In this document: positions 12,692-24,501 of the stretch, piece by piece | Numbering within the stretch: the first letter of the stretch is position 1 | Layout of the letters: each line of letters starts with the position of its first letter | Source: Rhinopithecus roxellana | Lineage: Eukaryota; Chordata; Mammalia; Primates; Cercopithecidae | Reading direction: 5' to 3' | NCBI RefSeq assembly: GCF_007565055.1 | Contig: NC_044567.1 | Coordinates: 48,818,260-48,882,259, forward strand | DNA length: 64,000 nt | Position numbers and translations under genes: made by a program | The notes under the pieces: model-generated | Database searches by the model: none | Told to the model about the DNA's origin: nothing | Seen by the model: only the letters and a program-made list of their open reading frames with translations

Positions 12692-15600
12692 ATAAATAAA
12701 TAAAAATAAATAAAACAAAATAATGAGAATAATGAAAGCTGTGCTTGCTGATGCCTTCAAGACAAATAGTTTCTTTCCCAATCTGTACTTTTGTATGTTT
12801 TTGTATGTTGATGGTGCACTCACCATACTGTATTATAACTAGTTAAACTATCTGCCCATGGACTAGCTCTCCCTCTCTTCCCTGCATTCAGATGTAACAT
12901 TTGATGCCAATTCTTGAATTTTGTCTGTGTATTCCTAATTTCTTCTTTGTTGCCTCACACATGGTTAAGTGCCTGGTAAATCTATGCTGATGACAGGAAA
13001 ATAACAGACTTCATTCTAATGTATTTCTAGGATGTACAGTTCCAACAGGGCTATAACCAGACTTTTTATAGCTTGGTCATATTAACTGTTTTATTTGGAA
13101 TACAGTCTATTAGTTGCTTTTTTAAAAATTTCTGCATATGAATACCAGGTCATATGTTAGTTGCTTTTTTTTTTTTTTTTTAAGGTGGAGTTTTGCTCTT
13201 GTTGCCCAGGCTAGAGTTAATGGCGCGATCTCGGCTCACTGCAACCTCTGCCTCCTGGGTTCAAGCGATTCTCCTGCCTCAGCCTCCCGAGTAGCTGGGA
13301 TTACAGGCATGTGCTGTCATGCCTGGCTAATTTTCTATTTTTAGTAGAGACAAGGTTTCTCCATGTTTCTCAGGCTGGTCTTGAACTCCCGACCTCAGGT
13401 GATCTGCCCGCCTTGGCCTCCCAAAGTGCTGGAATTACAGGCATGTGCCACCATGCCCAACCTTAGTTGCTTTTTCAAAAAAGAAAGCCTTGTTGGGCCT
13501 GGTGGCTCACACCTGTAATCTCAGCACTTTGGGAGGCCAAGGTGGGAGGATTGCCAGAGTCCAGGAGTTTGAGACCAGCCTGGTCAACACAGGGAGACCC
13601 TGGCTCTACAAAATATACAAAAATTAGCCAAGCATAGTTGTGTGCGCCTGTAGTCCTGGCTTCTTGGGTGGATGAGGTGGGAGAATGGCTTCAGGTCGGG
13701 AGGTTGAGGCTGCAGTGAGCCATGATCATGTTATTGCACTCTACCCTGGGTGGCAGAGTGAGACCCTGTCTCAATTTAAAAAAAAACATGAGTCACACCT
13801 GTAATCCCAGCACTTTGGGAGGCCAAGGCTGGTGGATCATGAGATGAGGAGATGGAGACCATCTTGGGTAACACGGTGAAACCCCATCTCTACTAAAAAT
13901 ACAAAAAATTAGCGAGGCGTGGTGGCGAGTGCCTGTCATCCCAGCTACTCGGGAGGCTGAGGCAGGAGAATGGCGTGAACCCAGGAGGCGGAGCTTGCAG
14001 AGCTAAGATCTCGCCACTGCACTCCAGCCTGGGCAACAGAGCGAGACTCTGTCTCAAAAAGAAAACAAAAAACAAACGTGAGGCCAGGCGCAGTGGCTCA
14101 CTCCTATAATCCCAGCACTTTGGGAGGCCAAGGTGGATGGATCACCTGAGGTCAGGAGTTTGAGTCCAGCCTGGCCAACATGGCGAAACCCCATCTCTAC
14201 TAAAAATGCAAAAATTAGCTGGGTGTGGTGGCGCGCACCTCTCATCCCAGCTACTCGGGAGGCTGAGGCAGGAGAATCTCTTGAACCTGGGAGGCAGAGG
14301 TTGCAGTGAGCCAAGATTGCGCCACTGCACTCCAGCCTAGGCAACAGAGACTCCAACTCAAAAGAAAAAGAATAAAAATAAAAAAGAAAGCCTATGGTCA
14401 TAATAAACGCACCCTGATATGATATAAGCTTGTATGATGTAAGCATGGACTCCTGCTATTCTATCATGTGTTTTCTGTTTCAATTAGATAATATCTGATG
14501 GGAGGTGTATGGAGCTGCTAATTATGTTTTCTATGATTTCTATCACTGTGATTCTTTTGAAATTTCAATGATATTATATGATTTAATTAAATTTTTTCTC
14601 CTATTTTATCTTAGGATTCTGTTATAATAATAGATTCAAGTGCTACTGCTTTAAAGCGTCCAGAGAAAAATCAGAAGGAACTTCAGTGTTTGAATGATGT
14701 GCTAGGAAAGAAACTTAACACATCCACTAAAAATGTACCTGGTAATCAGATTTAATAACATTTATGATGTTTATGATGTATATTAGAATGTTCTGGGGTT
14801 TTTGTTTTGTTTTTGTGTTTTGGGGTATTATTCTGAATGTGCTGATGATTGAAATTTAGTATCTTATATAAAATTGTAACTGTATTATATTTCTATTTTA
14901 GTAAGTAAAGTTATGATATAGTGAAGAGTTTTTCTTTTCTTTTTTTTTTTTTTTTGTGACAGAGTCTTGCTCTACTAAAAGGCAAAAACTTAGCCCGGTG
15001 TGGTGGTGCATACTTGTAGTTCCAGCTACTCAGGAGGCCAAGGCACGAGAATTGCTTGAGCCCTGGAGGCGGAGGTTGCAGAGAGCCAAGATTGTGGCAC
15101 TGCACTCCAGCTTGGGTTAGAGTGAGACTCCTTCTCAAAAAAAAAAAAAAAAAAAAAAAGAAAGTAGCTGAAGGTGGAGATGGTAAACATTGATACTAAC
15201 CTAAGTATTTATTTTTCTAAGGAAAAATGAAAGTCGCTCCTTTATTTCTTGCCAGAAAAGCACGAAAAGCAGCTGATCCTGTCCCTGGTTTTGATGAAAA
15301 CAGGTCAGTCCAATACAAATTTTTAAATGCCAAAATATTTTATGGAATGTATTTGTATTGATTTGTTTACTTTGATGAGAAAGCATGTGAATTATCATTT
15401 GAAGCTCTAGTAAGTCCAGTTTCAAAGTTGAAAATATTGACAATCCTGCCACTGCTATTTGAATGCCTTATTTTTTTGCAAATGCTTTGGCCATCGCTAG
15501 ACAAAACAGAATAATAAGCAAACCAAAAATACAAAAAAGCTGATAATGAATTTTATTCAGTAAATATTTAAATACCTACTAGTATGTACCAGGCACTGTT

Positions 15601-18015
15601 TTTGGTATCAGAGATATTATGGGGATAAGACAGGACATATTCCCTGTCCTCATGTGGCTTAAGTGGAGATGGAAGATAGTCTATGATTAAACATTCATTG
15701 GGCCAACAAATGAAAAATTGCAGTTGTGCTAAGGAGAGGTATAATTCATATTGAGGAGGTTTGGTTGGTTAAAGAAGGCTTCACTGAGGAAATGACATCT
15801 GAACTGAAATCTGAAGGATGAGCAGGAGTTCATCAGGAGGAGGAACTGTGTTTCAGCCAGAGAGAATGGTCTGTGTAAAGTCCCTGTAGCTGGAAGGCGC
15901 TTGCTAAATACCAAAAACTGCTAGTGTGACTAGAGCACAGAGAGCAAGGGTGAGAGATGGGTGCCAGCCAACATAGGACCTTGGAGACCTTGTTAAGGGA
16001 TTTTATCATTGTGTTAAGAGCAAATAAGAAGCAGCCAAGGGGTTTTAAACATAAATATAGACATAAACAGATTTGGATTTTACAAGTTTAATTGGCCTGC
16101 TGGATAAAGAATGGAATGGAAGAGGGGTTAGAGTGCATGTAGGAGTCCAGGTATTGTGAGATGATGGAGGTAAGGACTAGGTTTTTGGGGATGACGTGCA
16201 AAAAGATTTTCAGAGATGAATTAAAAATCTCTTGATGATTAATGAGATTTGTGGGGGTGAGGGTATGGGAGAGGAAGGTATATAGGATGACATGTAAATT
16301 CTAGTTTATGTGCCTGGGTGGCATGATGGAAGATCAGGTCTAGGAGCAATGTGGGTTCAGATTGTCTTTGTTTTCTGTTTCAGTTTTACTGAGGTATAAT
16401 TATATATTGTTAAGCACACGCATCTTTTTTTTTTTTTTGAGATGGAGTCTCGCTCTGTCACCCAGGCTGGAGTGCAGTGGCGTGATCTCCGCTCACTGCA
16501 AGCTCTGCCGCCTGCCGGGTTCACGCCATTCTCCTGCCTCAGCCTCCCTAGAAGCTGGGACTACAGGCACCCGCCACCATGCCCGGCTAATTTTTTTGTA
16601 TTTTTAGTAGAGATGGAGTTTTACCGTGTTCGCCAGGATGGTCCCAATCTCCTGACCTTGTGATCCGCCCGCCTCGGCCTCCCAAAGTGCTGGGATTACA
16701 GGCGTGAACTACCGCGCCCAGCACACGCATCTTAACTATGCAGTTTTGACAAGTGCATCTCATCAAGAAATAACAATCTTCCTTTTAACTCAGAAAGATT
16801 TTGTGTCCTCTTTCCTATTATCTCCACCACCACCATCACCACAAGATTACCAAAATTTTCTGATTTCTATTTTCATCAATTAGTTTGATTTCTATTACCA
16901 TAGATTAATTTTGTCTATTCTAGAACATCAGATAAACTTCATGTATATATTCTTTTGTGTCTGGCTGCTTTTGCGTAGTATACACACCCACAAACACGTG
17001 CACACATACATGTTTTTAAATCAACTTCATTCAGATATATTGTCCATATAATGATATGTGCCCATTTTAAGTAAACAGTTTGAGTTTTTTGTTTTGTTTT
17101 GTTTGTTTGTTTTTTTGAGACGGAGTTGCACTCTGTCGCCGGGCTGGAGTGCAGTGGCGTGATCTCAGCTCACTGCAACCTCTGCCTCCCGGGTTCAAGC
17201 AATTCTCCTGCCTTAGCCTCCCGAGTAGCTGGGACTATAGGCGCACACCACCATGCCAAGCTAATTTTTGTATTTTTAGTAGAGACGGGTTTTCACCATG
17301 TTGGCGAGGATGGTCTCAATCTCTTGACCTTGTGATCCGCCTGCCTCAGCCTCCCAAAGTGCTGGGATTATAGGCGTGAGCCACTGCGCCCGGCCAACAG
17401 TTCGAGTTTTATTTTCTCTTTTTTTTAGACGGAGTTTTGCTCTTGTCACCCAGGCTAGAGTGCAATGGTGTAATCTCGGCTCACCCCAACCTCCACCTCC
17501 CAAGTTCAAGCGATTCTCCTGCCTCAGCCTCCTTAGTAACTGGGATTACAGGCATGTGCCACCATTCCTGGCTAATTTTGTATTTTTAGTAGAGATGGCG
17601 TTTCTCCATGTTGGTCAGGCTGGTCTTGAACTCTCGACCTCGGGTGATCCGCCTGCCTCGGCCTCCCAAAGTGCTGGAATTACAGGCATGAGCCACTGTG
17701 CCCAGCCCACAGTTTGAGTTTTAACAAATGTGCATATCTGTAATTATCACCACAATACAAATATAGAACATTTTCATCACCTCAAAAAAATCTTGTGCCT
17801 CATGGCAGTTAATTTCTGCCCAATCCGATGTAATCTCTTATCTGCTTTCTGTTGATATAGACTAGTTTGCCTTTTCTAGACTCTCATATAAATGAAATCC
17901 TGCAGTCGGTATACTTTTGTCTCTACTTTCTTTCCGGCAAGGTAGCATATCAGTTGTCTGTTCTTTTTTATTGTTCAATAGTACTCATTATATAAATATG
18001 CTACCATATATATAT

Positions 18016-18058
<43 letters not shown>

Positions 18059-21000
18059 GAGATGGAGTCTTGCACTGTTGCCCAGGCTGGAGTGCAGTGG
18101 TGTGATCTTCACTCACTGTAACCTCTACTTCCTGGGTTCAAGCGATTCTCCTGCCTCAGCCTCCCAGGTAGCTGGGATTACAGGCATCCGCCACCATGCC
18201 CAGCTAATTTTTTGTATTTTTAGTAGAAACAGGGTTTCACTATGTTGGCCCGGCTGGTCTTGAACTCCTGACCTCGTGATCTGCCTGCCTCGGCCTCCCA
18301 AAGTACTGAGATTACAGGTGTGAGCCACTGCGCCCAGCCTACTGCAATATTTTTTATTTATTCTTTATTAATGGGCATTTGGGTTATTTCTAGTATTTGG
18401 CTATTATTAAATAGACTGCTATGAATATTCTTATACACATGTATGGACAAGTGTTCTCATTTCTCTTGGGTCAATACCTACAAGTGGAATTGCTCTGTCG
18501 TTAGGGAGGTACATGTTTAACATTATAAGAACCTGGCAAACTGTTGTCCCAACTGGTTGTTCGGTTTTACAGTCCCACCAGCAATGTATAAGTGTTCTAG
18601 TAGCTGCCCATCTTTGCCGACACTTGGCATTATCTGACTTTTTTATTTTTATTTTTGAGACAGAGTCTCACTCTGTCATCCCCAGACTGGAGTGTAGTGG
18701 TGCAATTACAGCTTACTGCAGCCTTGACCTCCCAGGCTCAGGTGATCTCCCTCCCACCTCAGCCTCCCAAGTAGCTGGAACTACAGGCATGTGCCACCAT
18801 GCCCAGCTAATCTTTTTGTTTGTTTGTTTTTTGAGACAGAGTCTCGCTTTGTCACCCAAGTTGGAGTGCAGTGGCGCGATCTCGGCTCACTGCGAGCTCT
18901 GCCTCTCGGGTTCATGCCATTCTCCTGCCTCAGCCTCCCGGGTAGCTGGGACTATAGGTGCCCACCACCACGCCTGGCTAATTTTTTTGTACTTTTTTTA
19001 GTAGAGATGGGATTTCACTGTGTTAGCCAGGATGGTCTCGATCTCCTGACCTCGTGATCTGCCCATCTTGGCCTCCCAAAGTGCTGGGATTACAGGCATG
19101 AGCCACTGCACCCAGCAACCCAGCTAATTTTTTGTATTTTTTTTTCTTTGGTAGAGACAGGATTTTGCCATGTTGCCCAGGCTGGTCTCAAACTCTTGGA
19201 TTCAGGTGATCCACCCACCTTGGCCTCCCAAAGTATTGGGATTACAGGCATGAGCCACAGTGCACAGTCAATTCTATCAATTCAAAGTGTATATTTCGGT
19301 GAGCTTTGTCAGTTGTTCACACAGTGAAACCACCATAATCAAGATACCAAGTTATTTTCGTTACCTGCCTCAGACTTGTCGTGCTCTTTTTGTAGTCCAT
19401 TCTCTAAGTGGACCCAACCCAGGCAAACGCCAGTCTCTTTTCTTTATACTAATCTATATTTTCTAGAATTTTATATTAGTGAAATCATACAGCATATGCT
19501 CTTTTGTGTCTGGCTTCTTATAGTTGGCATGATGATTTTGAGATTTATTCATGTTGTCAAATATATCATTAGTTTTCTTTTTCTTTTCTTTCTTTCTTTT
19601 TTTTTTTTTTTTTGATACCAAGTCTCACTCTGTCGCCCAGGCTGGAGTACAGTGGCATGATCTTGGCTCACTGCAATCTCCGCCTTCCGGGTTCAAGTGA
19701 TTCTTGTGCATCAGCCTCCTGACTAGCTGGGATTACAGGTGCCTGCCACCATGCTTGGCTAATTTTTGTATTTTTAGTGGAGATGCGATTTCACCATGTT
19801 GACCAGACTGGTCTCCAATTCCTGACCTCCAGTGATCTGCCTGCCTCGGCCTCCCAAAGTGCTGGGATTACAGGTGTGAACTGCCGTGCCTGGCTATATT
19901 TTTGCTCAGTAGTATTCGTTGTATGGATATACCACAAAGAACCTAGAATAGATAAGATAATCTTGAAAAAGAAGAAAAATTTGAAGGCCTCTACACTACC
20001 TGATTTCCAGACATTGAACAAACCTACAGTAATAGAAGTGTGTTGTATTGTTATAAAAACAGAAAAATACCAGGCTGAGCAGCATTGTGGGACTCCATCT
20101 CTATAAAAAAAAATAAAAAACTAGCCAGGCATGGTGGTGTATGCCTATAGGCCCAGCTACTTGGGAGGCTGAGACAGGAGGATTACATGAGCCTGGGAGG
20201 TTATGGCTGCAGTGAGCTGTTATCACGCCACTGCACTCCAGCTTGGGGAACAGAGCTAGACCCAGTCATTAAAAAAAAAAAAAAAAAATTTTTTTTTGTT
20301 CTTCAAAATTTGAAAATATATAATAAATTTTTGTTTTATTAGCACTGTAGAATACTTGAAGTTATTCCTCATGTCTAGCTATACTTTTATATCTGTTAAC
20401 CAACCTCTGGCTACATCTCCCTCTCCCCTCTCCTACCTCTATTAACCACTATTCTCTCTACTTCTATGAGATTTCTTTTTCTTTTCTTTCTTTCTTTTTT
20501 TTTTTTTTTTGAGACAGCAACTTGCTCTGTTGCCCAGGCTGGAGTGCAGTGGTGCGCTCACAGTTCACTGCAGCCTCGACCTCCTGGGTTCAAGTGATCC
20601 TTCCGTCTCAGCCTCCCAATAGCTGGAACCACAGATGTGCACCACCATGTCCAGCTAATTGTTTTTTTGTAGACACAAGTTGTTGCTATGTTACCCAAGC
20701 TAAGGTTAACTTTTTTAGCTTCCACACAGGAGTGAGAACATGGGGTATTTATCTTTCTGTGTTCAGCTTATTTCACTTATCATAACATCCTCCATGCTCT
20801 AAGACATCTCTTACTAGAGGTCCTGGATAGTTCAATTAGGAAAGAAGAATATATTAAAGGACATAAAGGTTTGGAAAGGGAGAAGTAAAACTATCCTTAT
20901 TTGCAAATGATGTATTAAAAAATCATTATTTTAAAAATGTATATTAAAAAATTCTGAGCCAGGCGTGGTGGCTCATGCCTATAATCCCAGCACTTTGGGA

Positions 21001-24000
21001 GGCCGAGGTGGGTGGATCACAAGGTCAGGAGATTGAGACTATCCTGGCTAACACAGTGAAACCCTGTCTCTACTAAAAATACAAAAAATTATCTGGGCGT
21101 GGTGGCAGGCGCCTGTAGTCCCGGCTACTTGGGAGGCTGAGGCAGGAGAATGGCGCGGACCCGGGAGGCGGAGCTTGCAGTGAGCCGAGATCACACCACT
21201 GCACTCCAGCCTGGGCGACAGAGCAAGACTCTGTCTCAAAAAAAAAAAAAAAAAAAAAAAAAAATTCCTAAGCGTAGGCCAGGCAGAGTGGCTCACGCCT
21301 GTAATCCCAACACTCTGGGAGGCGAAAGTGGGCAGATTGCTTGAGACCAGGAGGTCAAGGGTCAAGACAGGAGGACTGCTTTGGAGTGCAATGGCACCAT
21401 CTTGGCTCACTGCAACCTCCACCTCCCGGGTTCAAGCGATTCTCGTGCCTTAGCCTCCCGAGTAGCTGGGATTACAGGTATCCTCCACCATACCTGGCTA
21501 ATTTTTGTATTTTTAGTAGAGACAGGGTTTTGCCATGTTGGCCAGGCTGTCTCAAACTCCTGGTCTCAAGTTATCTGCTCACCTCAGCCTCCTAAAGTGC
21601 TGGGATTACAGGCGTGAGCCACCTTGCCTGGCCTCTTTTGCTTTTTTAAAAATAGAGACTAGATTTTACTATTTTGCCCAGGCTGGTCTTGAACTCCTGG
21701 CTGGGGTTACAAATGTGAGCTGCCGTACCTGGCCAAATGCCAAAATCTTGTTTCTCATCAAACCTGCAATTATGGGCCTTAATGTTGACGAATTCCAATG
21801 GAATTAACCACATGATGATGGTTTCCAAATGGTGATTCTCCATTGCAGTCATTATTTATTTGTTCATTGGCTGCTGTAAGGAAGAGCTTTTTTATCTCCT
21901 CAGTTTATTTACTTACTTATCTCTTCATTTTTATTTTATTTAGTGGATTATAACCCATTCATATTACTTACTTTGATGCTCAAACTGTTTTTAATTTGGG
22001 CAGTGTGAGCTCTTCAGCTTGGTTTCTATATCCCTTTGACAAGTCCTCATAATTTATGGAGCATTTCTTAATTTCTCGAACAGGAAGATATTCTAGGCTT
22101 CTCTTTTACTTGCCCTATCTCAGCTCTGCAGTAAGCCATTTCTCTACGGACCCCTGGTTCCTTTTTGTGGAGGATGGTATTTAGAGATGAAGGTCTAGGT
22201 GTTCATTAAATTCATTGCTCCTGATGTGGCAGTGCTTCTAGGCCTTTTCAGTAGATAAAGTTAGGATATTGTGTTTGTCTGTTTTGCATTCCCATAAACG
22301 AATACCTAAGACTGGGTAATTTATAGAGAAAAGTGGTTTATTTGGCTCACAGCTCTATAGGTTGTGCAAGCATGGCACCAGCATCGGCTCAGCTGTTAGT
22401 GAGGCCTCAGGAATCTTTAACTCATGGCATAAGGTGAAGGGAGAGCAGGCCTGTCACATGGCCAGAGAAGTAGCAAGAGAGAGCAGGAGGTGCCAGCCTT
22501 TTTTAAACAACCATCTCTCGGGTGAACTAATAGATTGAGAACTTACTCATTACTGTGAGGACAGCACCAAGCCATTCATGAGGGATCTTTCCCTATGACC
22601 CCAAACACCTAGGCCTGCCTCCAACATTGGAGGTTGTTTTTTTTTTTGTTTCTTTTTGTTTTTGTTTTTTTGAGATGGAATCTCCCTCTCTCGCCCAGGC
22701 TGGAGTGCCATCTCGACTCACTGCAACCTCCGCCTCCTGGGTTAAAGCGATTCTCCCTGCCTCAGCCTCCCGAGTAGCTGGGATTACAGGCATCTGCCAC
22801 CACAGCCAGCTAATTTTTGTATTTTTAGTAGAGATGGGGTTTCGCCATGTTGGCCAGGCTGGTCTTGAACTCCTGACCTCAGGTGATCTGTCTACCTCAG
22901 CCTCCCAAAGTTCTGGGATTACAGGCGTGAGCCACTGCACCTGGCCTGTATTTCAGTATGAGATTTGGAGGGGACACACATCCAAACCATACCAGATATA
23001 TATGTATGTATATGTGTACACACACACAAACATTTAAAACTATTTCTATGTGTGTAATACATGTATATGCATGTAATATATATGTAACATATACATTATA
23101 TGTAACATATATATTTTATATTAGTACCATGTACCCCTCTCCTTAACACCTACCTTCTGCTATAGGGACATACTAATTTAACTACAAGTATACCCATCTT
23201 TTCCTCCTTCCCTCCAATTAACAGTAAAAAAGAAAAGAGATATCTCATTCAATATCTGTCTGGCTTCATAGCTTATTTTCCCTTCATTTCACTCAAAGAG
23301 GAAAGGAAAACAAATACAGAAAAAGATTTTATAGCCTCTTTTGAATTACCAGCCCAAATATCTAATTGCACAGAGTATTGCGAGTCTTGTTCTTTCTACG
23401 GGCAGGCTAGGAGGGACATATAAGCTGTGACACACCATCTTCAACCACTCCAACTTCCCATTCTCCCCACCCTTTTGTCTTTGTCCGTCTTCTACCACTG
23501 TAGTCAGCCTTCCTATGATTTGCAATGTGAAGATAAACTGGGCAAAACTGAGACAATAATAAGGACCCTACTTTTCGTGCTGTTACATTGGTAACAATAT
23601 TGCATGAGAAGTTCTTGTATTAACTTTTTGAAATATGACAGTGATTTTTTTTTTCTGATTGTTTAGCAAGAAAACAAAAGACAAGAGGGAAAAAACTCAC
23701 CTACCACCCAAAGATAGCCCCCATTAACATTTTGGTGGATGTCCTTTAAGTCACTTTTTTCTATACGTATTTATTTTTATTTAATTTCTTAACATGGGTA
23801 GACTTTCATTTTTGTGATAAGCAAAAAAGAATTTGACCAGCTAATATTTTAGGTAATTTTATTACCTAAATATTAATTAAATTTAATAAAATTAATATTT
23901 GTCAATATTTTATATAAATTCTAAAACATAAAATTTAATATAATTATATATAAATTATATGAATTACTTATATAATTATATTTTATACATAAAGCTAACA

Positions 24001-24467
24001 TTTAAATATTTTATATAAAATTACCTAATATATATTTTATATTTAGGTAAATTTATTACCTAAAATATTAATTTATTGAATTTAATACATCTTATTAATT
24101 TAATTTAATTTAATTTTTGTGTGTGTGTGTGAAATGGAGTCTCCCTCTTTCACCCAGGCTGGAGTGAAGTGGTGTGATCTTGGCTCCCTGCAACCTCTGC
24201 CCCCGGGTTTAAACCATTCTCCTGCCTCAGCATCCTGAGAAGGTGGGATTACAGGCACCCACCACCATGCCCAGCTAATTTTTGTATTTTTAGTAGAGAC
24301 AGGGTTTCGTCATGTTGGCCAGGCTAGTTTCAAACTCCTGACCTCAGGTGATCCACCCTCCTTGGCCTCCCAAAGTGCTAGTATTACAGGTGTGAGCCAC
24401 CACGCCCCGCCAATTTATTTAATTTTTAAAAATTAAATTTAAAAGTGTTTCTTCTCTTTTCTGTGGT

Positions 24468-24501
<34 letters not shown>

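Larger units (their letters stand above)
16361..18632 (-). mobile_element. Old L1 (L1M), broken by four Alus
   Basis: Pieces at 16380-16423, 16723-17084, 17708-18002 and 18340-18632. CTATGAATATTCTTATACAC, CATTTCTCTTGGGTCAATAC and CAGTCCCACCAGCAATGTAT are L1M 3' half landmarks in reverse. Confidence 0.75.

Noticed and set aside
22270..22993. Active endogenous retrovirus
   Set aside because: Only a solitary, decayed MaLR LTR; no coding region near it.
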